Shown here piece after piece: positions 37,214 to 50,600 of a stretch of DNA of 64,000 bases. A model generated the notes under the pieces. It did not search any database. It saw only the letters and a program-made list of their open reading frames with translations, and was not told the DNA's origin. Both the position numbers and the translations under genes were made by a program. Origin of the DNA: Gordionus sp. m RMFG-2023 (Eukaryota; Nematomorpha; Gordioida; Chordodea; Parachordodidae); contig NC_088776.1 in assembly GCF_954871325.1 (NCBI RefSeq), positions 5,649,985 to 5,713,984 of the forward strand, given 5' to 3'. Every line of letters begins with the position of its first letter. Within the stretch, counting starts at the first letter, position 1.

Positions 37214-37859
37214 TATTATATATCAAATCTAAATATATCATTAATTATTAATAATTCTATAATATATCACATTAATATTATGTATGAGAATATAATGTGA
37301 AACATTATACCTTTATTTTTGTACTTTTAAAATTATAGATTTGAAAAATTGCACTCAATAATTGCACTAATAAAAAAAATAAGTTTAAAGACTCACGAGG
37401 AAAATAAAAATTATTTATAAATTAAATTATTAATCATAATTATTGAAATAAAATATTATATTTTATAAAATATAAATCATAATTTTTGCAAATAAATAAT
37501 ATATTTATATTAAGGGAAAATTAGGGAAATTTCCCGTTATTTCCCTACCTTTACATCTCTAACCATATATGCAACAACATTTGTTATTTATTAATTTTTC
37601 ACACAGTGACGAAGCTTCCATAGAAGCAAAGGAAGTATTGCTTCCCTTGAAATTTTTACTAAAAATTCTTAAATAAACTTAATATAATCTTTATATGTTA
37701 AAAAAAACTAAGTAGAATTAATTTTTTTAACGTTAAAAATATTAATATTATTATTACTACTTTAAAAAAATTAATATTTTTTTTATACGTTAAAAATTTA
37801 TATTATTTTTATTGCGTTAAATAATTTAATACCCTAAAAAAAATATACACGAGGGAAGC

Positions 37860-39140
37860 AAATTTAATATTGCTTATTTTTTTTAAAATAAATGCATCAT
37901 TTTTGATCAATAAATGTATTCACTGCTTGTGTGTGGATCAATCACATAATTATTTCAAACAAAAAAATAAACCAAATTATATTACAACCGCGTCAGAGAT
38001 GAAAAGATTTATAGAAATTCTTTTGCTGATTGAATATCATTCCTTACTGCAAGAAAGATATATTGGTCGAATGACAATGATATTATTATACCAATCGTTA
38101 GGAATTCAATGATACAACATACATTTCGCGATATCAAAAAGAATCTACATTTATCTAATAACTCAAATGATGAAGAAGATAATCTTTAAATAGTCCGCTC
38201 ATATTCAAATTTACTAAATAAAAGTTTCAACAATTCGATATATTTTTACCATAATTTATGCATAGATGAGCAAATGATACCATATCAAGGAAGACATTCC
38301 TGTAAAATATTTAACAAAGGTAAACACATTCAATTTGGATATAAATTTGCTTCCTCCGATTGTTATATATTTGCATTTAATATATATTAAGGAAAAAATA
38401 AAAGCCAAATAGCTTCGAATCTTGGAATAGGAGGTACGGTTGTTACAAATTTAAGCACTTTCTTTGCATTTTCACTTCGAGAATTTTTTTTACATCTCTA
38501 TGATTTTTCGAAACTGGGATTATAAAAGAAAATAAACTTAAAAATTATCCCCTGGAAACAAGTAAAGTTATGGCAAAAAAGAGAGGGGCTACTACGACTA
38601 CCGATTTGAAAAGGCATATGAAATATTTGTAGTTCGATGGAATGATAGTTCAATGATGACAGTTTAATAAACATGTAAAGCTCTTAGCCATCTATGAAAC
38701 ATATCAAGATTCTCAAGAATGATTTTCTCAAACTTAAAAATTACACAACTTAATCTAATAAATTCCTATAATTCCCATATGGGTGGCGTTGATCTGTGCG
38801 ATAACCTAGTGACAACTTATAGAATAAATATGAGGTAAAAAATGGTAGTGGCCTAAGTAATTTTATTAATGTAGTGGTAGTAAATTCATGGAAGTTATGG
38901 AATTGAGTGAATCCTGATGGTAAAAAATTATTACCAACATTTCGGCGGTAAATATCTACGACACTTTTGAAGACTCCCCTGGTAAATAAAAAGATGAGTA
39001 CAAGTAGGATCCAACCTAGTGAATTTTCTTCACTAAGTGAAACACCTGAAATTCTTATGACAACTATTATTTATCCATAACAAAAGATGACGTTGTAAGC
39101 TTTGTCATAGTCAGGCAAGATATGTTACATGTGTCAAATA
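37860..39140 (+). pseudogene. piggyBac transposase, decayed
   Basis: Plus-strand peptides follow the piggyBac order: ITTASEMKRFIEILLLIEYH (37980-38040), a segment NLHLSNNSNDE (near 38150), LCIDEQMIPYQGR (38262-38300), where the catalytic Asp of the family lies, then KGKHIQFGYKFASSD. Later come the weakly readable pieces LGIGGTVVTNL and a region near 38780 that reads SHMGGVDLCDN, the usual D-containing motif before the last third. Many stops and shifts separate the pieces. No terminal repeats or TTAA duplication were found. It is old and inactive. Confidence 0.75.
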
Positions 39141-39513
39141 CCAATACATATTGATTGTTTTAATTTTTTTTTATAAAATATAAAAATTACAAATTTGTAA
39201 CTTATAAATATAAAATATGTAAATAGATTTTAAATTATCAATCGTATTTCAATTTTTTGCAATAATATAATTTAATCTTAGTTTTATACCCCTAATGGGC
39301 AACATCGCAGATACGCAACGGTTCAGATTTCCTATTTAGGATAATTTTTTTTGTCAATTTTTTAAGATTTTGTAGTTAGACTAAAATAAATAAAATATGA
39401 AAAAATCAAGAATTTTCATCGGCAGGAAAAAGTGTGACCATTAATGGGATAAATAACACGTCAAACATTTTAGGTCTGTCCCTACAGCTCCAAATTGAAA
39501 CATTTGGCTGAGC

Positions 39514-40078
39514 TAGCATTTACATGACAGGATCTTTATTGGATGCAAACCATCTTCAAAAGTCTATACCTATCTCCCTAAATAATTTTCGCCACCTTCG
39601 GCCGTGATGTTTCACATTATTAATTGTACCTTTTTAATTATAATGGTACTCCTTTTATAAAATTTAAAAAAAATTACTTAAATTATTTTGGCTCTACAAC
39701 CAATTAACATAATATTGTGAATATAAAAGACTTATTTTTTAGATCATGAATTCAATTTGAATTATAATAGTTTCTTTGGCATAAATATGAGTTTGTTGAA
39801 AGTCTAACCCTTTTAAATTAGATTTAAGAGAATAGCAAAAAAATTTACTTGGAATATAATGTCTTATTTGTAATATATAGATTTGGTCAATGATCAGCAA
39901 TATCATTATATTATAAAAGGTGTATAATAAAAGTATAATTCTACAGCAATATATTTCGTCCTATTTCATCTAAAAATTTAATAGAAAACTCTCCAATAAA
40001 TTTATCCTATCCCTCTTACCACTCAAGAAAAATAAGATGCTAAACCCCCCCCCCCCTTTCCTTGCTCATGTAGACCCT
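39514..40078. mobile_element. hAT-type MITE, 565 bp
   Basis: Left end tagcatttacatgacagga and right end ttgctcatgtagaccct are related to the ends of 20341-20551. The insertion is flanked by ggctgagc (39506-39513 and 40079-40086), a perfect 8-bp duplication. The interior contains C-runs and the gcaaac motif of this family. No coding capacity. Confidence 0.8.
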
Positions 40079-40140
40079 GGCTGAGCGCTTACGAGACGCG
40101 CTTCTCCCTGGCTGAGCGCTTACGAGACGCGCTTCTATAC
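40079..40140. repeat. Direct duplication of 31 bp
   Basis: Two adjacent copies of a 31-bp unit starting ggctgagcgcttacgagacg (40079-40109 and 40110-40140). The copies are nearly identical and differ only in the last few bases. The first eight bases of the first copy are also the target duplication of the neighbouring MITE. Confidence 0.8.
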
Positions 40141-40726
40141 TGGTAGGAAATGTGGGAGTTCCTAACCCTAGTCAATGTTTTAACAACTCATTTAAATAAC
40201 TCTTAGATCGCTCAAGCGGACCTTCGATCAGTAGAAAATTATCAACGTGAGAAAGGAAAGCGCCACATAGAAATAAAAATATTAAAAGATGGGAACGTTG
40301 AGCCTTGTTGAATTAGAAAATAATCAGTAGGTTTGTATAATAAGCGAAAGGATTAAGGGATGGCATGAAAGGTTGGTTATTCAACTTAAAAGTGCGATAT
40401 TATATGATGTCGAGTCTAATGGCATAATAAAAACAGGCATCCCGACTAACTGAGAGATGTTTGTGTACAAGCAAAGGAAAAACCAATAAAAGTGATATAT
40501 CGATGTTTTAGATTATATATATATTAAAATAAGGCTATTAATGCAATCGATTGTTTCTTATCTTAGTAAATGACATTTTTGTTGATGTTATTTTTGATTA
40601 TATATATATATATCATTCATGTGAAGATTTATAACATTGAACATTAATTTTCTACTCAAATTAAATAATTTTTTCCTTCAAAATCTTTCATTAACGATAA
40701 GTTAAAGATACCGAGAATATTAAATT
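40141..40726. other. Upstream flank of FANCM-like gene
   Basis: The part 40141-40480 is less AT-rich than its surroundings and may be old repeat DNA, but nothing is recognisable. 40480-40726 is AT-rich with a (TA)n tract near 40600 and should contain the promoter and 5' UTR of the helicase gene. Confidence 0.35.
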
Positions 40727-43700
40727 ATGCCAAACAGAAACATCAAGATAGTTCTAAAGAAAAGTGAAGATGAAGAAGCACAAAAATTTAGTTTTGGGTA
40801 TTATATAGGGGCGTTTTTTAGCACATTACATGCATTCATTTTTGCGAAAAATTTAAAAATGAAAAATTTGATGTCAGAGCTAGAAGCTTTATTTAATCTA
40901 GATGATGAAGAAAATAAGTTAATAAATTCTATAATAAATTTGGAAAATAAATCATTTACGAACGATTATAATAATGATAACTTTGAATTTGATAAAATGG
41001 CAGGAGAAATATGGATATATCCAAATAATTTTCCTATACGAGATTATCAATATAATATTGTCAAAAAAGTATAATGACAAACTAATTTTTATCAGTATAG
41101 TATATTTTAGGCACTTTTCAACAACACTCTAGTTGCTCTGCCTACTGGTTTAGGAAAAACATTCATTGCAGCTGTTGTCATGTTTAATTATTATAGATGG
41201 TTTCCAAGGGGGAAGATTATTTTCATGGCCCCAACTAGACCTCTCGTTAATCAACAAATTGAAGCATGTCATAAGATAATGGCTACCCCAATTATTGACA
41301 CAACTGAAATGACAGGTTTAGGGAATATGTTTTATAATCTTCCTATGATAAAATATACATATATATTTACTGTTATATATATTTTATGAATATGATGCTA
41401 AATTTTAAAATTCTGAAGCTATTTGAGTTTAGATATTAAATTACTATAATTAACAAGGTAAAACAAATCCTATAAAGCGAAAAAAATTATGGGCACAAAA
41501 AAGGGTAATCTTTCTTACACCACAGGTATTAGCAAATGACCTTATAAATCAATTATGTCCTGCTCATTTGGTTAAATGTTTAGTTGTTGATGAAGCTCAC
41601 AGAGCATTGGGAAATTATGCTTACTGTCAAGTAAAATAATATTTTTATAAAATGAATTTTTAAATTATTTATCAGAATAATTGACTTTTTTAGTTATTAT
41701 TTAGATAGACTATATATGAGAATTGATATTAAGCTTATAATTTTGGTATTTAGTTCTGATATTTATCATTACTTAATTTTTTTTACTCATATATCAAATT
41801 ATACTAAATTATTATTTTTCAAATTGTTATTTAATAATCTCTTCTTGATTCTTTCTCTTTATAGCATACATCATATATTAGTCAAATATTTTTTTAAATA
41901 TGGTCTGTTTAGCGTCTTTTTTGAATCCAAGCAGGAAAAAAATAATCTTAATTCTAAAAATATTGAAAAATATATTGATTAATTTAAATGACCATAATAC
42001 ATCATTTGACATTAATGTTTATATTCTATTTATCTGAAAATAGTATAATGTCGGTTCAAATAAATATAGGCCTGAATTGGAAGACATTCTTAGAAACTAA
42101 TTCATACTTTATCAATTATTCTTATGTGTTTGTTGATTTTTGGGTTTAAAACACTGCATATTTTAAAAATATATATAGAAAATAACACTATAGTGTCATA
42201 ATTACACCTGACTATAAAACATCCTTCTTAATTATAAAATATTTTAGTTATACAAAAATTAGTTTAATGGATTAAACAAACTTTGGACTAGTGTTGTTAA
42301 ACGGCTCATTTTGAGCCGACAGCTAACAAATATTTTAGCCAGAAAAATATTGCCTAAGCCTCAGGATTTCAATAATAATATATGTCTAGCTAGACCTTTG
42401 TTCCTTCTATGAACAAAATCTTCAGGCTTGGGTGATATTTTTCTGGATGAAGTATTGAGTTAGCCGTTTTTAAAAATTGGCTCAAGATGAGCCGTTTAAC
42501 AACACTACTTTGGACCTTAGTAAGAAGCAACATCTTTTGTCAGTTTTTATTTTTAAAATTATATTATAAACAATAATAATGTTTAAAAAAACTTACTAAA
42601 TTTTCAAAATATATAATTTAATTAATTTATTTTACTTTTATAATTTTTTTTAAAAAAAATAGGTTATCCAAGAAATGCTTAAAGTTAATCAGGAATTTCG
42701 AATTTTGGCGTTAACTGCAACCCCTGGACGAGATATAAAGGTTTGTCTTTTAGGGCTCTGCCCATCCATAAATTTGTCACCAATCAAATCCGATAATTAT
42801 ATTGATTTTTTATTTTACCATCTATATTTGTGAAGTCACATAACTGACTTTTAAAAATGATTTTTTGTTTTCTCCAAAAAGTAATCATCTTATGATGGGA
42901 AATGTTTATGGGATGAATGTATTGTTATTAAAGATTTTTTAAAACAGTGAAATCAAGATTTTAGCTAAAATATACTTCTAAGCCTCGATAATAGATATCC
43001 AGACCTTTCTGTTGTCCGTGGACAAAATTTACAAATTTGACCAAAATCTTGAGTTAGCCGGTTTTAGATACTCTATTTTTCTTAAAATGTTGGTTCCTTT
43101 AATACAAAAATGTTATATATCATCTATATAAATCATTAAATAACTTTATTCTTCATCATCATTTAGTGTCCCTTTTCCAGGTACCTAGATAGTAGGCCAT
43201 TTTCCCTTTTATTGCCTTCCTCCATTTTCCGCCACCCTAGGCATCATCACCGTGGGTCAAAGCTAACGTTTTCATGTCCTCTGGGTCTTGTTCCCTCCAC
43301 TTCCATCAAATGGAATCTATTCAACCATTTATCCTTTGCCTTCCCCACTCAATATGTCAGGATTTTGGGGGAGATCATACATAAAATAATCAAAAACAAT
43401 CAATATAGGATATCGGCCCGATCCGATATATTTTTTAAAAATGCTAAATAATTTCTATCCGGTATTTAATATTGGCATAACCCAAGTTATTTTATTTATG
43501 CATGATCACCTGACAAATCACCCAGTGATTTGGACGACCATTTTTAAAAATAAAAACATTTGGTATGGGGAGGCTGAATAGATTTTACATTTTATAAAAG
43601 TTGAAAACTCTAGCACTAATGAGAACCGGAGTTATGGGCCTTCAAAGTCCAATAAAGGCACCATCTTGGTTTATATGATCTCAAATTATAAAATAAACAT

Positions 43701-46700
43701 TTTGTCAATAAAGTCACAAATTATATATCACATTTATGGCCCTTATAATTCTCCTTAAGAAAATACCAAAGTTATCCTGAGAAAGGCCTAATTTTAAACG
43801 ACAAATAACTCACCAAATATGTTTATTACTAATATATTAAATATTTAAGTTAAAATATTAATGGAGAAAAATTTAAATTATATTTTTTAAATAAAAAATA
43901 TTTCCATTTTACATTATAAATCATTAATATTTATATATAATTATAATATATACTGCTAGAAATTTGAAAAAAAAGACTTTTTTTGCTGCCACAATTAAAA
44001 GAAAATATATTCTAATAATTAATTAATATTTTTATTCCTAAAATTATAAAAGCTAAAATAAAATTTGAAATTCTTATTTTTTTTCTCTATTAAATATTTT
44101 TCTTATATATTTTAAATATATAGGTAATAAACTTAAACATATTCGGTGAGGTTCATCGTTTCAAAATTAGGCACTTCTCAAAACAATTATTTTTCCGTTT
44201 TACCGGAAATATAACGACACTTAAGATATTTTTCAAAAATAATTTTGGCATTTTCTAAAGGAGAATTTTGAGAGCTACAAAATGATATACAATTTATGAT
44301 TTTGGACTAAAATTATTTTTGAATAATTTGAGATTCGTTAAAATAAGTAAAGGCTCTATTCTGACTATAAAGGCCCATAATTCAGGATATATTTGAGTTA
44401 GATCTTTAATATTTTGATTTGCGTAAAAATATACATACTATTATAACCTATATGCCGAGGTTTATTCATCTTAAAAATGGTCGTCCTAAAATCGCGTTAT
44501 GCCATTCGATATGAATGTCTCGGAATTATCCATATCCACGCATATACAATTATTAATTAAATAATTTTGTATATTTTAGACTATAGAATCGGTTCTTAGC
44601 AACCTCTTGATATCTCACTTAGAATTTAGAACAGAACAGTGCTTGGATGTTCAACCTTATACGTTTGCCAAGACTATACATAAAATCGTTGTCCCGTTAA
44701 CCCCTCTCATGGAGGGTTTCAAAGAAAAGCTAACTAACGTACGTTTTGTTGATATTTTTTTATTATCTCCAATAAGAAGACAGATCGATTGTACTGTCAA
44801 TCACTTTTTGTTTTCCTTATTATAAATTTTATGGGCCATATATACAAAAATAAAATAATAAAAAAATTAAAAATATAGGTTTAGAAAATTCAGCAATACG
44901 CAGTCTTTTTTTTTTTTAAAAAAAATCACTTATATAACGCGCGTTTTTCTAATTTTCAAAGGCGGATTTTTATCGGATAGAGTTCCTACCTACCATGTGG
45001 ATTTCAAACAATTTAGCCATAAATTTTTGTTGTATTTTTAAAAAAAAAAAATTTATTTAGAAGAAAAATATAAATTAAGTGTATTATAAAAGTTGACGGC
45101 AAAATTGTCAAAAATATGCAGAATAGATGGGAGTTATTATACCCTTATGCGGATATACCATAAATCCGATCTTTTTCATTTCAATATATAATATATGTTC
45201 ACTTTTTTAAAAAGATTTTGGATATTTGTTCTCGGCGTTTGGTAGAGCAAAAAGTACTTTTTAAAACGGGTGACAGCATCGAAAATATGAGTAAATTTAG
45301 CTTGATCCAGGCCAGGGCTAGATTTCGATCAAGCAACAATCAAAAAAATGTAAGAAGATAATAAAGCATCAAATGTAAAATCGAATTATTCGCTTATTCA
45401 TGTCCGAAATTATTTGTATCCGAATACTAATAAAATTTTTTAAAAATATTTATATAGAAATTTATAGGTGGATTGATAGAAAGAGATTTTGCCGTTTGTA
45501 TCACACTTATCCACTCATTGGAACTAATCACGTTTTATGGTTTGAGGTGTCTACACACCTTTATCAAAGTTTGTCTTGTTTTATAATATTGTTAGATATA
45601 TAATTTAAGCTGGTTGCGATATTGTAAAATTTGCAATAAAATTGGTAAATTATTTTTTTCCATGAGGATTGTAATAGTATTCAAAAAAAAATAGGAAAAA
45701 AACCAACGATTGTTTTTTTCGTTTTTTTTTCGGGGAAAAAACTGTTTTTTTTTCGTTTTTTTTCCGAGAAAAAAACTGTTTTTTTTTTCTTTTATTATAA
45801 AAGATAGTAAATATACTCTGCAATTGTTATTACAAACTATTTTGCCATTTTCTTTTTGCTGTTTCGCTAATTAAAAATTGTCAGGTACACTTTACCTATA
45901 CAGTTTAGGACAGCTTAATCGTGACGTTTCGGAATAGGCCGATTCCTCGAAAACGTTGGAACTAGCGGATAAGTCAGCTGAACTGACGCGATTTTCTTTT
46001 TTTATCAGCTTTGTCTCTTCAAGATTGAACCGTTTTTTTTAGATTAACCCTTAAGACTGAGTCGATAGCTTTTCCGCTAAAACTTGGCTAAGGCCTTCTT
46101 TGGTCAAATAACGCGATTTAAGTGGTACAGGGCCGTGACAAGCTTAAGGTGTAGTGTTTTAAAACTATATCACCAAATAAATATGCTAAAAGCTATGTAG
46201 GCCCATTAATTAATTTTCCAATATTCACAAAACCAATTCGTACCGGATAAATTTTACGGAATATCCAAAAAATATTGGATCGGGTGGATCGGCACAGCCT
46301 TAAGATATAATGCATTATTATTTTAAAAAGGTGGTTTCGTTTTAACAATATTTAGGTATCGGTTAAAATTAGTTTTGTTAAAAGGCTCGTTTTAAGCCGA
46401 TTTTTAAAAACGGCTAACTCAATATTTTAGCCAGGAAAATATTGCCTAAGCCTCGAGATTTTGCTAATAGATGTCCAAATCTTTGTTCATCCTACAAACA
46501 AAATCTTCAGACTTGCGTAATATTATTCTAGATGAAATATTGAGTTAGCCTTTTTTAAAAATCGTCTCAAAACGAGCCATTTAAAAACACTAGTTAAAAT
46601 TTATCGGGCCCAATACTGATACCACGCACCCCTCTTTAAATGCGCATACCACTCCCCGTGGAATGTAATAATCTCGAAATTATAAAATACTCTTTCCGAA

Positions 46701-47660
46701 GGTTAAAAAAAAATTACTCTAGGGATCCATTACTTGTGATGATGTAACGAAATAATTTATAAACAATACTGAATTCTTTTTAAAAAGACATAGCCCTTCT
46801 ATTCAACTTAATACAAAATTCGAGTCAAAAGTAGCGCTTGATCTGATATCAGAAAATTACTAGTGTTGTTCGGCTCGTTTTGAGCCGATTTTTAAAAACG
46901 GCTAACTCAATATTTCATTCAGAAAAATATTACGCAAGCCTGAAGATTTTGCTCATAGAAGGAACAAAGGTCTAGGCACATATTATCGAAATCTCGAGGC
47001 TTAGGCAATATTTTTCTGGCTAAAATATTAAATTAGCCGTTTTAAAAAATAGGCTTGAGCCGTTTAACAACACTAAAAATTACCCCGAAATATTTAGATA
47101 CGCCTTCACAGGAAAATATGATTTTTTTAGTGGATAAATATTTTTATTGGAGAGAAATACCATTTGCAGGATCTAGCCCGGCTTTTTTTTTTTTAAATTT
47201 TCAAACCTGACCCGAATTTTTTGTGCTAGCAAATAAATTTATACTTATTTCTATTAAAGCTAAAATAATCATAATTCTGATCACCACTAATAAATGTGGA
47301 AACTTTATGTATAATTATTCTTTAAGGACTTTAAGCTTAATAAGATTAGACATCATTTACTTTATATCATATAAATAAAAACCTTTTTTATACAAATTTA
47401 AGGACATTTTTTTAGAATTTTAAGGCTTTTAAACTTTTTTTTATTCATTTTTTAAGGGCCGATAATGAATATTCCTTCCTTCTTTCCTTCCTTCCTTCCT
47501 TCCTTCCTTCCTTCCTTCCTTCCTTCCTTCCTTCCTTCCTTCCTTCCTTCCTTCCTTCCTTCCTTCCTTCCTTCCTTCCTTCCTTCCTTCCTTCCTTCCT
47601 TCCTTCCTTCCTTCCTTCCTTCCTTCCTTCCTTCCTTCCTTCCTTCCTTCCTTCCTTCCT

Positions 47661-47696
<36 letters not shown>

Positions 47697-50600
47697 TTCT
47701 TTCTTCCATTATCTTTTATTATATAAAATAAATGACAAAAATAAAATCAACCTAAATATTGGAATCGGTTCCATTTTAAATAAATATCGGACCGGATCGG
47801 TGAAAAAAATCGAGGATCGGTGCAGCCCTAGTATTTAATAAATATAAAACGCAAATCAAGAACTCATTGAACATGGAGCAAACCAAACCTCAAGTCCAAT
47901 TATGCCTCGAGGAATCATCATCTTCGCTTACGAATAACTCACGTATCCTTACATATTCAGACGAATCAAACGAGCCCCAAAAGTCATCTCACGCGAAACC
48001 CGAAAATTCTACGAATAAAAATAATAAAAAGGGTTGTAATGCGACCAAAAGCGTACTAACCAAGATTCCCCAATTTCAAGTCATGTATGCCGAACTTGAC
48101 GATTTTATCGACAGGACTAAAAAACGCAAAAAATGTCGGGGTCTAAATGTGGTTGATCATACCGGAAAAAAAGATGATGGCGATGATGATGATCGGATCG
48201 AAACGGAAACCGAACCTTATTTAGAGAGTCATCCCAAATTGGGTAAGCTTAAGGAACTGGTGGAGAAACATTTCGCCAAACATGCCCAGGGATCTACGAG
48301 AGGAGGTTATAATCGCATATATTGTATTATTTACTTCATATTTGCCACCTGAACCAGTTAAATTATCTAATACACTAGTCTTGATAATTCTAGCTCTACT
48401 AAACATAACCCCTCATTCACGGTTAGCACGAATTAGTGTTGAAGTATACAAATATGATTTACACTTCACCACGAATTGGCGCTAACCCTGAATGCAGGGG
48501 TAAGCTCTTCAGATTTTTTTTTTATATCAAGCTTTCTGAATTTTAAATGCGAATGTTTACCTTATTTAACTTCGTTAGGCTCAACCTCAAGCAACGTAAT
48601 TATATTCTCTCAATACAGGGAAAGCGTTATCGAGATAAGCCAAGCCTTGAGTAGATCCCTATATCCTCTAGTCAAGGTGGGGACATTTCTGGGGCAACAA
48701 AATATGGGTAAAGCTCCTAAAAATGACTCGAAAAATTCGGAGGATATCGCGAATACAGGTTTTGATTTATAAAATTTATGAGATATTTTGTTACCCCCTC
48801 CCCCCTTCATATTATCATATGTAGTGTTGTTAAAAAGTCCGATTCGGATCGATTTGTCGAAACGGCCTGGTAAGCTTCGAGATTTGGCAAATAGATGTCC
48901 AAGCATTTCTGCCAGCTGTGAGAAAAATCTTTAGGTTTACATAATGTTATTTAGGTTATATTGGGTCGTTTTTTTTAAATCAACCCGAATCGAGCTTTTT
49001 AACAACACTAATCATATGAGCTAATTAAGAAATCGATTTAATATGTTAGAAGTAACATTTGGTTAAGAAATCATGTAACATAAAAGGAAAGAAAGAAAGA
49101 GAGAAAGAGAAAGAACAAAAAGGGTAAAAGATAAAATAAATGCATCATTTACACTAGTCCAGGGTTTAATAGAAGGAAAATATCAGAAAACCTCAGTGCA
49201 GGAACCCGGTCCGGTCCAGGGCTAGGTTTAAAATTAATTATTTTTTTTAAAAAAAGTTATAACAATTAATCAGCTGGAAAATTATATATAGGCGCGTTAG
49301 CCATTCATTTTACCTCTTCTTAGGTACGAATTTCCCTTTGAAACAATTTGTAAAAATTTAGCCAAAATTTATTTCCAAAATAGCGAAATTTTTAAAAAAT
49401 TCCGAGCCGGACCCACAAAATGATCAAAAAATCTCTGACTCGGCCGTAGTGTTGCTAAACGGCTCATTTTGAGCCGATTTTTTAAAACGGCTAACTCAAT
49501 ATTTTAGCTAGAAAAATATTACCTAAGCCTCGAGATTTTGATAATATATGCCTACACCTTATGTTCCTTCTATGAGCAAAATCTTCAAGCTTGCGTAATA
49601 TTTTTCAGGATGTAATATTTAGTTAGTCGTTTTTAAAAATCGGCTCAAAACGAACCGTTTAACAACACTACCCGGCCGGGAGAGAAAAAAAGGACATGAA
49701 TTTTATTTTTTTTAAAATCCTTGCCTAAAATATCGTTCTCTACAGGTCTCCGACAAATATATTGGAATACATGTGTTGAGTCGTAATAGTAAATTTTGAA
49801 GTCAGTAATCAATAATTATTCTATATTTTTTTATAATTAGAAGAAAATAAAGACAGTTTTTCCGGGGAAAATAGTTTTCTAAACGATTCATACATGAATT
49901 TATCGGTGAAAAAATGCAAAACGGTTACTCAAAAGGATCAACTTAAGGTGTTTTATAATCTTCTTACATTTGCATAATAATCTCATAATCAATATCCATA
50001 TGGAATATTTTCAAATTTTTTTTTATAAAAAAAAAGGTTTTAGCTAAATTCCGATCGGGTCAATACAATACTCTGGTATCGACTTGCGTTGGGGAAGAGG
50101 GCTTAGACATAGGATCGGTTGATTGTATATTCTGTTTCGATTCTGTTAAAAGTCCCGTCAGGTGATTAGTAATTTTTTTTATAAAACACGATTTTGAGAA
50201 TGAATGAAATATAAGTTTGCTCGTTTTTTTAAATGTTGACCAAATGACCAGAATTTCTTATTATATATAGATTTTTTTTTGTTCTGGGACATAGTATGAC
50301 TTTTTTTTGTAGGTTATAGTCAGGATTTTCCCAGTGGGGGTTAGGGGCATTTTTAAAGGGGGAGGTCGTCATTAAACTCCCCTACCCTTGGGTTCCGTTA
50401 AAGTAGCTGAATAAATTGGAAGAACTAATTCTAAAATCTATAGGGCTTCGTGATTTATTAGTACCTATGAGTACTCTATCCGGTATAGTAAGCTAGATTT
50501 ATTTATGAAAATTTTATCAATATTTAATAAGCGGCTGAAAGCTTTTTCTCTGAAAAATTTTTTTAAGGATAATCATGGGATTTTCTTGATCAAATTTAAC

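Larger units (their letters stand above)
30585..37561 (-). mobile_element. hAT transposon (about 7 kb with nested insertions)
   Basis: The left end tagatgtaaaattcccggga, followed by gggaaataacggg-type repeats (30600-30710), pairs with the right end tttcccgttatttccctacc...tttacatctcta (37528-37561). Both carry the AGATGTAAA tip and gggaaa/tttccc subterminal motifs. The flanks (tatatata and accatata) match only partly, so the duplication is uncertain. It carries a nearly complete transposase on the minus strand. Its non-coding half was enlarged by two further insertions (32944-35592 and 35616-37213). Without them it would be about 2.7 kb. Confidence 0.8.

Noticed and set aside
43212-43451. 79-residue plus-strand frame in FANCM intron 4
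   Set aside because: No recognisable motif; it overlaps a GC-richer stretch that reads more like a LINE tail on the other strand.
47452-47731. Open frames on both strands encoding Phe-Leu-Pro-Ser or Lys-Glu-Gly-Arg repeats
   Set aside because: Both are readings of the (TTCC)n microsatellite.
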